NCBI GenBank assembly: GCA_030295235.1
Contig: AP026134.1
Location: forward strand, 558,001 to 622,000
Source: Fistulifera solaris
Lineage: Eukaryota > Bacillariophyta > Bacillariophyceae > Naviculales > Stauroneidaceae
Reading direction: 5' to 3'
Length of the DNA: 64,000 nt
The notes beneath the pieces are model-generated. The model worked only from the letters and a program-made list of their open reading frames with translations. It had not been told where the DNA came from and did no database searches. The position numbers and the translations under genes are program-made. Positions within the stretch are counted from its first letter, which is position 1. Each line of letters opens with the position of its first letter. This document shows, piece by piece, positions 31,152-42,176 of this stretch.

Positions 31152-34034
31152 ATGTCAGCTTTCCGGGGACGAGGCGCAGTACCGCCGAAGAATTACGTTC
31201 CTGGACTGGGTCGCGGTGCCGCTGGCTTTACGACGCGCAGTGATGTGGGCCCAGTCGTCCCCGAAGACGCCGTCACCGGAAGTGGTAGTCGAGCGGCGGA
31301 AGCGCGGAAGCAATTACAATTTGGAGCCCCGCCCGCCAATTATGTAGCGGGGGCGGGGAGAGGGGCCGGGACTCTAAATGCTCAGGGAGACGAAGGACCC
31401 GTCGGAGCTTACGATAGCTTTTCCGGATATTCGGCGGCACCCCAAAAAGGTCAATACGATGATGACGATGACGAAGCTGATAAAATATGGGCAACTATTG
31501 ATGAGCGAATGAATCGAAAACGAAAGAAAAAAGGCGACAATACACAAGATGATGCTGATGACGACGCTGGTGGACGAAAACGAGTCAGAGCAAGGATCGG
31601 CGCGCAATTTCACGAACTCAAGGAGAAATTAGCCGAAGTCACAGAAGATCAATGGGCTAGTATTCCGGATGTTGGGGATCATAGTTTGAAGTATAAGCAG
31701 CAGAGGCGACAGCAAGATACGTTCACGCCTTTATCAGATTCACTCATCGAGCAGAGGAATAAGTCGCAACTGGACGCGTCGGCAGGCAATGCTGCTCTTG
31801 CGGGTACTACGATAGCAGATGACGGATCTGGGTTCAAATCAGTCGTAGCTGATATGTCTGGCCTCAGTGCTGCTCGTGGTACGGTTCTTGGTATAAGTCT
31901 GGATCGAATGTCGGGTTCAGTTGCCGGCAATCAGACATCAATCGATCCAAAAGGTTATCTGACGAGCCTTTCTGGTATTCAGTCAGTGTCAAATGCTGAG
32001 GTGGCGGATATCAATAAAGCCCGCTTACTTCTTAAGTCCGTTCGCGACACGAATCCAAAACACGGTCCAGGGTGGATTGCGGCTGCTCGAGTGGAAGAGG
32101 CGGCTGGAAAGTTACTGCAGGCGCGAAAAATCATCCAGGAGGCTTGTGAGATCTGTGCCGACAACGAGGATGTGTGGTTGGAAGCAGCAAGGTTGCACCC
32201 TCATGATGTTGCAAAAAGTATCTTAGCTACAGCCGTTCGCCGTGTCCCAAAATCTGTGAAAATCTTTCTCAAGGCAGCAGATCTTGAACATGTCGAAGCG
32301 AACAAGAAAGCAGTGTTGCGAAAAGGTTTGGAAGCTAATCCCTCGTCGATTACGCTATGGAAAGCAGCTATTGCTTTAGAAAATGCTGAGGATGCACGAC
32401 TTCTGCTACAAGTTGCAGTAGAAAAGGTTCCTCATTCGGTAGAAATGTGGCTGGCTCTAGCACGTTTGGAGTCTTACAAAAATGCTCAGAGAGTTCTCAA
32501 TAGTGCAAGAAAAGCTTTACCGAATGATCGGTCGATATGGATTGCAGCTGCGAGACTGGAAGAATCACAAAATCACGATGAAGTCATTGACAAGATTATT
32601 CAGAGAGCTGTCAAGTCTCTTGAAAAGAATGAAGCTGTCGTAACTCGCGCGCAGTGGCTTCAAGAAGCTGAAGCGGCAGAAAGTTCCGGTGCACCATTGA
32701 CGAGTGCTGCTATAATAAAGTATACAATTGGTAAAGATGTTGATGACGAAGATCGACAACGGACGTGGACGGAAGATGCAAAAGGAGCTGCCGCCCGTGG
32801 TTCCATAGCAACTGCCAGAGCTATCCTGTCACACGCGCTGTCTGCGTTTCCAACGAAAAGGACCCTTTGGACACAGGCGATTGATCTTGAACGCAACCAT
32901 GGAACGGCGAAAACGTTGGATGAAGTGCTTGAAGCTGCTAGTGAGCGGCTTCCTCAAGTTGAGATTTTCTGGTTGCTACGGGCAAAAGAGCAGTGGGTCA
33001 ATGGGGATGTGAATAAAGCTCGCGATATTCTTGCAAAGGCTTTTGCTGTGAACCCTGAATCTGAAGCCGTTTGGTTGGCGGCATCCAAGCTCGAGCATGA
33101 GAACGGCGAAGTCGAACGCGCTCGTTTCTTCCTTGAAAGAGCCAGACAAAGAGCACCAACGGCTCGAGTTTATATGAAAGCTGCTCTTCTAGAGAGAGAA
33201 CAAACGAATTTCGATGACGCACTCCAACTAATTGAAGAAGGCTTATCAAAGTTTGTTAAATTTAGCAAACTATACATGATGGGTGGTCAAATATGCTCAG
33301 AAAATTTACCACGCAATAAGACCAGTTTATCACGTGCAAGAAAGTTTTATGAAAGAGGGTTGAAGGAATGCCCTGAAAGCCACATCTTGTGGATTCTAGC
33401 GAGTCGCTTGGAGGAAGAGGCTGTGCACTTTGAGGACGTAGCGACGAACAGTCAAGGGTCTGGTGCAACGAAGGCTAGAAGTATCCTTGAGTTGGCGCGG
33501 TTGAAGAATCCAAAGAACCCAGATCTTTGGCTGGAATCCATAAGACTTGAACGCCGGGTGGGGACAACGAAACTCGCTGAGACGCAGATGGCAAAAGCCT
33601 TACAGGAGTGTCCAAAGTCTGGAATTCTCCTAGCCGAGTCAATATTGAGCAGTCCGCGTGTCGAGCAGAAGTCAAAGGCAGCAGAAGCGATTAAGCGTTG
33701 TCCAGATGATCCTTTGGTTATCGCGGCAGTTGCTTCTCTGTTTGCGTCAGAAAACAAAAATGACAAGGCGCGTAAGTGGTTTGATAGAGCCACGGTTTTG
33801 AATCCAGATATTGGTGACATCTGGGCTCGATTCTATTTATTCGAATTGAAATCCGGTACGCAAGATCAACAGGAAAAGGTCAAAGCGGCTTGCATTGCAG
33901 CAGAACCAAAACATGGAGATATTTGGGCGTCGATTATGAAAGATATGAAAAATAGGGGTAAATCTGTTGCCGAAGGGTTGGAGCTGGTTGCTGAACACAT
34001 TCTACTGGAACAGAAGAAAGCGCTTGTGTCATGA
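31152..34034 (+). CDS. PRPF6: U5 snRNP / tri-snRNP protein PRP6 (PRPF6)
   Basis: 960 residues from the ATG at 31152 (in-frame upstream codons are non-ATG). The PRP1 N-terminal domain is clear (NYVPGLGRGAAGFTTRSDVGP, a second imperfect copy NYVAGAGRGAGT, then ADKIWATIDERMNRKRKKK and a FHELKEKLAEVTEDQWASIPDVGD block). It is followed by a long array of HAT/TPR-like helix pairs from about residue 290 to the end (GWIAAARVEEAAGKLLQARKI, VWLEAARLH, IWIAAARLEE, VWLAASKLEHENGE). Prp6 bridges U5 with U4/U6 in the tri-snRNP. Single exon; no frame defects over 2.9 kb, which contrasts with the broken gene next door. Confidence 0.96.
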   Translation: MSAFRGRGAVPPKNYVPGLGRGAAGFTTRSDVGPVVPEDAVTGSGSRAAEARKQLQFGAPPANYVAGAGRGAGTLNAQGDEGPVGAYDSFSGYSAAPQKGQYDDDDDEADKIWATIDERMNRKRKKKGDNTQDDADDDAGGRKRVRARIGAQFHELKEKLAEVTEDQWASIPDVGDHSLKYKQQRRQQDTFTPLSDSLIEQRNKSQLDASAGNAALAGTTIADDGSGFKSVVADMSGLSAARGTVLGISLDRMSGSVAGNQTSIDPKGYLTSLSGIQSVSNAEVADINKARLLLKSVRDTNPKHGPGWIAAARVEEAAGKLLQARKIIQEACEICADNEDVWLEAARLHPHDVAKSILATAVRRVPKSVKIFLKAADLEHVEANKKAVLRKGLEANPSSITLWKAAIALENAEDARLLLQVAVEKVPHSVEMWLALARLESYKNAQRVLNSARKALPNDRSIWIAAARLEESQNHDEVIDKIIQRAVKSLEKNEAVVTRAQWLQEAEAAESSGAPLTSAAIIKYTIGKDVDDEDRQRTWTEDAKGAAARGSIATARAILSHALSAFPTKRTLWTQAIDLERNHGTAKTLDEVLEAASERLPQVEIFWLLRAKEQWVNGDVNKARDILAKAFAVNPESEAVWLAASKLEHENGEVERARFFLERARQRAPTARVYMKAALLEREQTNFDDALQLIEEGLSKFVKFSKLYMMGGQICSENLPRNKTSLSRARKFYERGLKECPESHILWILASRLEEEAVHFEDVATNSQGSGATKARSILELARLKNPKNPDLWLESIRLERRVGTTKLAETQMAKALQECPKSGILLAESILSSPRVEQKSKAAEAIKRCPDDPLVIAAVASLFASENKNDKARKWFDRATVLNPDIGDIWARFYLFELKSGTQDQQEKVKAACIAAEPKHGDIWASIMKDMKNRGKSVAEGLELVAEHILLEQKKALVS

Positions 34035-34237
34035 ACCCCGTTTCGGTCATAGTTGGTTGTTTAAAACGCAAGAACAAAACTCATATAGGAATTCTAAGTT
34101 ATTGCCCAGGTTCATAAATGAATTGTATGTGACTGGAATTCTGTAAAATTCAATTAGGGACAATCTTTAATTACGAAGTATTTAAAATAAAATTATCAGC
34201 CCCTCTAGCTTTCGAGCAACTTTCCGATCTATTTACT

Positions 34238-34290
34238 TCATGACTGAAATGCAGTCGTGAAGAAAGGTCGCCTACACGTTGATCTATAGT
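34238..34290 (+). repeat. Dispersed hairpin repeat, copy 2 (long form)
   Basis: catgactgaaatgcagtcgtg (arms catgactg and cagtcgtg pair with one G-T wobble) plus aagaaaggtcgcctacacgttg. Near-identical tail to 27381-27432. Confidence 0.8.
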
Positions 34291-34436
34291 ATTTCGATAA
34301 GACGACATTTCACAACGGCTTTCAACATGAAAAAAACAAGACATGCATTCCAAATGCTGTATGATATTAATAACAAATACTATTGTTGTTGCTGAACGAA
34401 AGGAGGTTTAAGTAGCATTGTGGTACGCCGAAACCA

Positions 34437-34465
34437 TGATTCATGACTGAAATGCAGTCGTGGCG
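34437..34465 (+). repeat. Dispersed hairpin repeat, copy 3
   Basis: tcatgactgaaatgcagtcg with the same 8-bp arms and 5-nt loop as copy 2, about 200 bp from it, without the long tail. Confidence 0.8.
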
Positions 34466-35023
34466 AAGTGAAAATACTCGAACCTTACTCGTGGCTGACG
34501 GGTCACGAGCGCGCGAAATGTGCGCGACCAACGGGAAGGTGGAGGGAATGCGGCGGGCCCGCCCGATCGGAACGTCAACACGCAGCCTCGTCTTGCGGTG
34601 AAATACGAAGTTCATGTCCAAGGTAAAAAAGAGAGAGAAGTGTACGAAATCTTTGGCCAAAGCCATGCATCTCGCAATTGCACACAATATCAGAAGCACT
34701 CGCCAGCCATACGCTACAATACGATTTAAGTGCTTTTGAAAAGGTGCGTATCCATCTGAATTGTTCTCGTGACAGGATCATTGCATTCGATTGCTTCTGT
34801 TGTTTGCTGTACATGCTATTGCTAGAAAGCCCCGCTAACGTAGCGGCGCTACGGCTCGAGTACTGCCAGCAATCGTGTGAGAGCTACCGCTGTGTGTGTG
34901 TTCATAATTACCGATCGTTTGTAAGGCCTGGTCTCAGTCTCACATTTTGTGATTTATTATCCGATTCGATAGTTTCTTTTTCCCCCAAGTCGGATAAGTG
35001 CAAAAACAAAGACCTTGATTATA

Positions 35024-38000
35024 ATGGATCAAGACGAAGACCGTGCGGAAGATTCAGCCTTCGACACGGATGAGGATGAGGTCGAAGACGAGAACGAAGG
35101 CGATGGCGTTTCGGACGCGGGAGATGGGTCTGCTGAGGAGGAGGAGGAGGAGGAGGAAGTCGCGGAACCTATGGTGCACGATGAAGATGAGGACGAAGAG
35201 GACGAACATGAAGATGACCTTGGCGGCGAACAAGAAGAAGAGGATATCGACGAAGGAGAAGAGGTCGGACATGAAGAACTAGAGGGCAACGATGAAGAAG
35301 AGGAAGAGGCTGCAGTGGAAAGTGTGGTCAAAGAAAATGGCGACGATGAAGATGATGACGAAGGAGAAGAAGTACTCGCTGCTGTCATCATTGAAGATGA
35401 ACCCATTGCTGCTACAGAGGAAGCAGAAGGTATTGATGTGCAGCCAACGGTGGAGGTTGAAAAAGTGTACAAAGCCAAACCTGTTGCCAAAAAAAAGCAG
35501 GCCATCGTCCGTTGGGAGAAAGAAGAAGAAAGCCGGTAAGATAACTTTATCGGCTGATGGGTTAAGAATGGATGTTCGACCTGAAAACTTAGAAGCTGCT
35601 AAAGATGCGCGAGCCACTTTGCGGGATATGGTCCAAAGTCTCCCTATTCCTTTCGGTGACATTCAAGTACGCTCATTTGGACGGATTCATGTCGAGTCCG
35701 ATAAATCTGCAAAAGAGGCCAAGTTTTCATCCGCAGGCTCTATTTACCCTGTCGGATTCTCTTGTGATCGTTTCGAGTTCAGTCCAGTTCACGGGCGAGT
35801 GCTCAAAATGCGATGCACTATTTTGGATGGAAGAAGAATCAAGCAGTTACAGAGAGAGAAGGGTTTTCCGGTAACGGATCGATTGGCTGACGGGCCAGTC
35901 TTTCGTGTTGTGTGGGGCCAGGGAATAGACGAGGAAAATGATGACGACTTGGGACCGTTTGATCCAGAAATTGATGCACCGTTGATCGATACCTCTAAAA
36001 GAATAACGACAAATACAAGTATGAGACCCAAAGTTGGTATGCAAGTGCAGGTTCGCTTCGGCAAGAATCACACTCACGGCGGGGTAATTACCAGAGTTGG
36101 AGCTGTGCACCCGAGCACGAAAGAATCCAATCGCAAGGGGCTGACCTCAAACCAAGATATTACAATCAAATACGACGATGGCTTTTCTGAGACAATTTCT
36201 TATCCAGACGCCGATGTTGCGTTAGTAGTCCCCGGTACGTTAAAAGGTATCTTGTGGTCGGGCATGTCAAGCGTTTTTAACCTTTTGTTCCAGGACTGGA
36301 ATATGAAATCGACTCTCAAGGTAATGCCGAACTTTTGGAGTGGGGTGGCAAACAAGTTACCTCAGTTGTTGCGAATTCGCCATTGGAAGCTTGGGGGAAC
36401 GTACTTGTCAAACTTGGTCTCGTTGATGAATTGATGCTCTCAAGTGCTCTTGAAGCGGTCGATACTGCTCGAAAAGAAGTCCTGCAAGAAGCTAAAGACA
36501 AATTAGAGGGCAAAGCTAAGACGCCGACAAAAAGTCGCAGCGAGAAGTCAGAGGAGTCACCATGCAGTGTTGGTGAAGCTCCGATGGAAAACAAGGAAAC
36601 GCAAAGTGTAGTGGACAGATCAACGGATGAATTATCTCAGAGTGTTATATCAATGGACGATAGGCAACCAGCGACTGACCAAGAAAACAAGTTACGCGAG
36701 CGGCTTAGTGATCTCCTAGCTCAGCTAGAGCAAGTCGAAGTAGAAGATGGGAAAGCGACGGTAGCCCTTGCGGATTCGCGAATTCATCTTCTCGGTCGCT
36801 TCATGTGCAATCCGTTCCAAGATGATCTTAATGGAAAGGCTCAACAAATAACGTGGCTAGCGACCGCGGTAAGGAAGGAAAAAGCCCGAATGGGAAGTAC
36901 GGGTAATCGAAAGAAAGTCGTCACAGCTGTTGATCTATTGGAAAGAAATGATTCTATCTACAACATTGACATTGAAACGCTTATTGAAGGTCTTCCCGGC
37001 AGTGAATTTTGTAAATCCTACATTTTCCAAGCATTTCGAAGTGGTGGATCGGCCATAAATCGGGCCTGGATGCTCGAGGCTCAGCTTCGACAAGAAAAGG
37101 ATGAGATTAGGCGGATGAAGAAGTCGCGAGAACTGGAAGAAAAAGAGTTGGAGAGAGTATCACAAGAAAGCGAACGAAAGAAGAAACGCCTTCAAAATGA
37201 AGAAGTTCGCGATTCCAGAAAACGACAAAAGCTGGAGGAAGAGGAAGGAAAGAAGAAACAGAGAGTCGAAGAGCGGCTATCTCGTTTACGAGTACAAGTC
37301 GAAGAGCGTCTGCTAAAGGAGGCTGCGGCTCAAAGAGAGAAAGTGTTGACATCTTTCGCCAAGAGTCTTGGTAAGGAATTCATTAGGAGACGAAAAGCGG
37401 CTGAAATCGTTGCACTACAAAACGCAGTGGGTACGAAGCGTTCATTTGAAGCGCAGATGTCGCCATCACACCATCCTTTACCTCCGTCTTCGGAATCATT
37501 CGAAGAAGATGCAGTCCGCGTTTGGAACTTTTTTTCGACTTTCAAAGATTTTTTTTCTGCAACGCGGGTATTTGAACGAAATTCCAAGTCTAGAATCGCT
37601 CCAGAAAGCTATCGACTGTTTGCGGGATCACAATCATTCAAGTATTGATTTGAGAGATGAGGCCATTAACTTGTTAACTGACTTAGCGATAGCCTTGTGC
37701 CAGCCTTTAGCGGCAAGCTTAACCAGGATTCTTTTGCCAGTCTCATTGCCCTGAATCCAACACTCCAGAAGGATTTCGGAGCTGCTTTCTTTAACGAAGT
37801 CAATTCGGTCGAAGACAATGCTGAAGTCCAACAGAGTGATGTCCTGATACCAGTTAACAAGCATACCTGGAGGGATGTAGCACGACAGTCCTTACTTGCA
37901 GATGCGCTTGCTGAGCTCGGGATGCAAAGGTACGGTTTTTCTGATTTTCCTCTTCTGTTCTTTGTCTGCGGGCGCGACCCTGACAAATTTTTTTGTGGTA

Positions 38001-41000
38001 AAGACACGAGGTGGCACACATACTTCGCGGTTACCGATCAGCAGGTCACCCCAACTCCAAAGAAGCTAGACGGCTAAGACAAGCGGAGGATTTTAACGTA
38101 GCCGTTCTTCGCCAGGCAATTCATGAAAGTCGGACGGTCCGCGGGAGATTTTCCGGCGGCGATTCGTTGACGAGAGTAGACATCCCGTGTGACCCACTTT
38201 GCGATCCCTCAGACTATCGGTTCTTTCTCCATGTTATCAACACTGGTGGCGATAATTCTGAGTTTATGAAAGATCACTTGCAAAACGCCATTCGCCTGCT
38301 CGATGAAAGTTCAGATAAAGCCAGTGTTGGACGCATTCGCCAAGATCTGGAAAAACTTCTTACCATGTTTCATGGCTTGGATCTTTCTAACAATATTACA
38401 AAGAGTGACACAAAAATCTTCAGAAAAGTTCGCGATGGTGTAAAGAAGCTTTTAAAAGGCATTACGCTTGATACTAAGCCTGTACCTATGAAACAAAAAC
38501 AAGTCGTCACCAGATCGGGTTATTGAGATCACTTGAGATGAGCTCGTTTCAATACAAGCGGCTTGCACATTCTCGGGAAATTTACATTGAAGAAGCCCTT
38601 AAACTCAAAGAAGATCTCAGCCGCGAAAAGGGCGACGATGACGATGAAGATGACGAGGAAGATGAAGACAACGAAGCGGCGAATGCAGAAGTGCTCGACA
38701 ACGGAGATGATACGAAGAATGAAAACTCAGGAACTACCATTGAAGGTGGAAAGAGTGAAGTAAGCCCGGATGAACAGGGTGTCGATAAGTCTGCTAAAGA
38801 AAAGGAGTTGATTCTTGATGAATTTTTCAAGGATATACCTGGGGCACCAGAAGGGATTCGACGCTGTTTGGCTGTTCTCCGGACACTATCGAACACAGCT
38901 TGTGCCGAGCCCTTTCTATACCCAGTCGATCCACAAAGTAACCCTGCGTATTACGATTCGCTTGTCAGGCCGATGTGCTTACGCGAGGTAGGAAGGCTTC
39001 TTCAAGAAGCAACCGAAGGTATGTTGGGCGCCGATGAAACTGCTAGAATCGTGGCGGAATTTGGGAGAAATATGCGTTTGATAGGTCAAAATTGCCTATC
39101 CTATGCAAATGCCGGTCCAACTGTAATCGCCGCCGGCTCGGAGCTGCTTCGCATCTTTGAGCGGCTTTTTTCTCGATTGGGTTCTTTCCCCGGAACACTT
39201 ATTACCTCCTTTGGACAACCTCGATGATGACAAGTGCATTGAGCCTCATCCAACTGATTCGGAGTCAACTGTACTGTTGTGCGACGGATGCGAGGGCAAG
39301 TATAACATAGCTCGTCTAGATCCTCCTCTTCGTGAAATTCCGAAAGGGGATTGGTACTGTCCAAGGTGTGTCCAGGGAAGGTGGTGGGGGTCGCTTGACC
39401 CAAGAATCGGGAAAAAGATTGAAAAGAGCTTAGGTGATTGTGGGGATTCGAATCCCATTATTCGAGAGGGAGTCGTCGAAAGTTGTTTTCTTGATTATGG
39501 CGACGGAAGTTCATCTCCGTCTTTGGCGTACACGATTGGATTCGAGGACAACAGCCAAGAAGTCTGGAGTCTTTCCGAAATAGATGAACAGCTTTCCTTG
39601 CAAGGATGCCCAGTTCCTCCCATCAAGTACTTGGCTGCAGCAGCAGAGAGTTTAGGGTATGGGTTCGGTGTTGATCACGGTGTCCGACACGATCTTGTTC
39701 CTGTTGCAGCAAATCCAAACGTTTCTGAAACAGCAGCGCAGGTTTCTTTGTCAAGCTCTGTGTTCCGTGACACAATTGCTGCATCAGGTGGCCTGCTAAT
39801 AGTTGATCCACGTGACATGACTGCCGCAGAATGGCTCCGTTTACTTGTCCTACTAGCCATGAAATGTGCTTCAAGCGATGTTCTTCAGGCCTTGATTGGA
39901 AAAATGGAGACTGAAGCCGCCGAGAAGATGACTGGGCCACTCGAATCAGTACAGCAGATTTCCGCTTTATCACAAATACTCCCGCCGGTTGAGATCTCTG
40001 AAGTCACAGATATTCAACTTGCATCTAAACCAAGTGATAATGGACAAACTCCTTGTGCTAAAGAGACTAAAGAGGTGAAAGGTTCTCATGCCGACTCAGT
40101 CGTTGTTGAGGCTAGTTCAGTCGAAGTTGTTGATGAAATTGATGTTGATACTCAAGCTGTCGCAGTTCCTCTGAATGCCAACTCTGAAGGGAATATCGAA
40201 ACGGATGGTCGTGGTACAACAGAAGCATTCCATGATTTTGCGGATCCGCTAGATACTGCCAGTCTTGAAAAGAAAAGACGCCAAAAATCATCGAAGACAG
40301 CTTCACTGCCTATTGCATCAAGAATCAGATCCGATCGATTGTGGCCTCATTCGAAGAGGATATGTTCTCACCCCTTGTCGACGCCGTAATGTCTTCGAAG
40401 AACTCTCCGTTGAGTTTTTCTAGTCTACGGTGCCATAGAGTTACATGTTATTTCTGTGGATTGACTGATGTAGCTCTGGGAGCACCACTGGTGCGTGTCC
40501 CCTCAGATAGTGAATGGGATCAACTTATACCACACTGTGCTAGGGCCCGACAGACTCACCTAATAGCTGAGATACCAGTGCAAGAGACAGCTAGCACTAC
40601 GAAGTTGTTATCTGTTAAGGTTGCGCTGGGAGACGAGCTTTTTCTATTCCGTTTTCTTCGTCTGGCAATGAGACTTTTCTAGACAGCGGCATGATAGAGT
40701 TCTTGCCGAGATCACCATCAGGATTCCAGGATGAGCTCCGATTTCGGACTGACTCGGGACTTCCATTCGTCACTGGTTGTTTATCTGCTCACGAATGTTG
40801 TGCAGTTGCTGCCCACAATGCCCGAAAAGAGAAAATGGTACAATCACACAAAGAAAGGGAAACAGATTGGGTAGAAAAGAAATTTGGTATGGAATGCGGC
40901 AGGACGCTTGAAATTGGTCGAGATTGTGCTGGGAGATCATACTGGAAATTCTTTTCTGACCAAAGTGCTCTTTTGTATGCGGAGTAACGGATATTGACAC

Positions 41001-42147
41001 ACAAGAAGGCTCATGGCACAGATACAACGATAACGCCACGATAGCAAGTGTCATTGTCAGCTTGGGAAAACAACATATTGTCAAAGACTTGAAACGATCG
41101 TATCCGGGTGCTAACGAATTAATCGTTAGTGGCCTCTGGTCAGACCGGCTATTAAAGCGTGCTTTTCCGGGAGTCGCCAAATACCTAGCGGGACGGGTTG
41201 GTCCGAATTTAAATGCTGATGTTGAAAGTGAGAGCGTAATAGAAGTCGAAGGAGGCTTTGAGGTAAGAATTGTTATGTGGTTATCATAGACACGTTACTG
41301 TTCGGACTAACATTTCATAACCACCAGCCCTACAACATAGGGGAAAAGGTTTTAGTGGAAGCTCGCTCAGGGAATTTGCTTTGGGATGCGACCGTGGTTG
41401 GTCAATCATCGCGGAAGAAGGATGGCTGTGAGGCACTAATAATTGACGCCTATCAGGTCAGCTATACCGATTGGAGCTCTCGCTTTACAGAATGGGTGGC
41501 CCCAAATAGAGTTGTCGAACCAAATGAAAACAATCGACTTTTGCAGGTAGGTACTCAAATTCCCTTTGAATAAAAGCAAAGCTGCATCTCAACAAATATT
41601 GGCTGCAATCCAGGATGAGCTTGAGGCGGAGAATACATTTTCTCGTTATGGTCTTCCGCATGAATTAAATAACCTTACAGCTGCGGACTTTCTTGATGCT
41701 AGAGAACGTGCGCGTGGCAAAGATCCTCTTCCCGACTTTTCTCACATCGCACGATGCGATCCTAAAGCGTCTTCTGATGGCAAAACACTTCGCATAATGA
41801 AGGCTGCTTTATTTGCAATTGAAGCTGCTTTGCCCGTAGGGTGCATCGATAACCGTGAAAGTGGACCGTGGAGGAAGAATTTTGCCGAAAAATGGAAACG
41901 CACTGTTGAGGGCGCTGAGGGCCCTGACATTCTTACGCGCTGCACTATTATTCTGGAAGATACCATTTCACAGGAGTGGATCAGAGAAGATATAGGACAT
42001 CTACGATCTTGTTTACCTGCCAGGTGGAAAGCCGTTGGGGAAGGATCCGCGTCTGCTCTTGCTCTTCGGGTCCTTTTGTTGGACCGATCGATCATGTATG
42101 GGCAGATCGACCGCAAGCGTTTCTCGTCGCGCAAAAGAAAACGATGA
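35024..42147 (+). CDS. Large MBD9/BAZ-like chromatin reader: FYRN-FYRC, DDT/WHIM, bromodomain, PHD, chromo-barrel
   Basis: I join the frames with four GT-AG introns (36235-36293, 37930-38069, 41263-41327, 41547-41613) and about eight one-base breaks, mostly in homopolymers; the joined length is divisible by three, about 2,264 residues. Order: acidic N-terminus; FYRN (SIYPVGFSCDRFEFSP, GPVFRVVWGQG); tudor-like (VGMQVQVRFGKNHTHGGVI); FYRC (NSPLEAWGNVLVKLGL); long coiled coil; DDT (VRVWNFFSTFKDFF); WHIM-like region; acidic tract; bromodomain (PFLYPVDPQSNPAYYDSLVRPM, QNCLSYANAG); PHD-like (LLCDGCEGKYN, GDWYCPRC); WSTF-like block (GRDCAGRSYWKFF); chromo-barrel (YNIGEKVLVEARSG, TEWVAPNRVV); and a C-terminal helical region ending LLDRSIMYG. 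Size and layout recall plant MBD9, a SWR1/ISWI-linked reader, though no methyl-CpG-binding domain is visible. Confidence 0.8.
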
Positions 42148-42176
42148 TAAGGTTACAACAACGAAACTTAAAAAAA

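Larger units (their letters stand above)
34035..35023. other. Intergenic with two hairpin repeats
   Basis: About 990 bp. Hairpin repeat copies at 34238-34290 (with the ggtcgcctacacgttg tail, matching 27381-27432) and at 34437-34465. The remaining sequence has short frames only. Confidence 0.6.

Noticed and set aside
35029-35505. 158-codon Ser-rich minus-strand frame
   Set aside because: Antisense shadow of the acidic Asp/Glu tract at the start of the chromatin gene.
39445-39465. tRNA-like T-loop text (gattcgaatccc)
   Set aside because: It lies inside the chromatin gene coding frame and no acceptor or anticodon stem can be drawn around it.
41547-41613. Apparent frameshift near 41566 in the chromatin gene
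   Set aside because: A 67-bp GT-AG intron in phase 0 explains the frame change without any indel.
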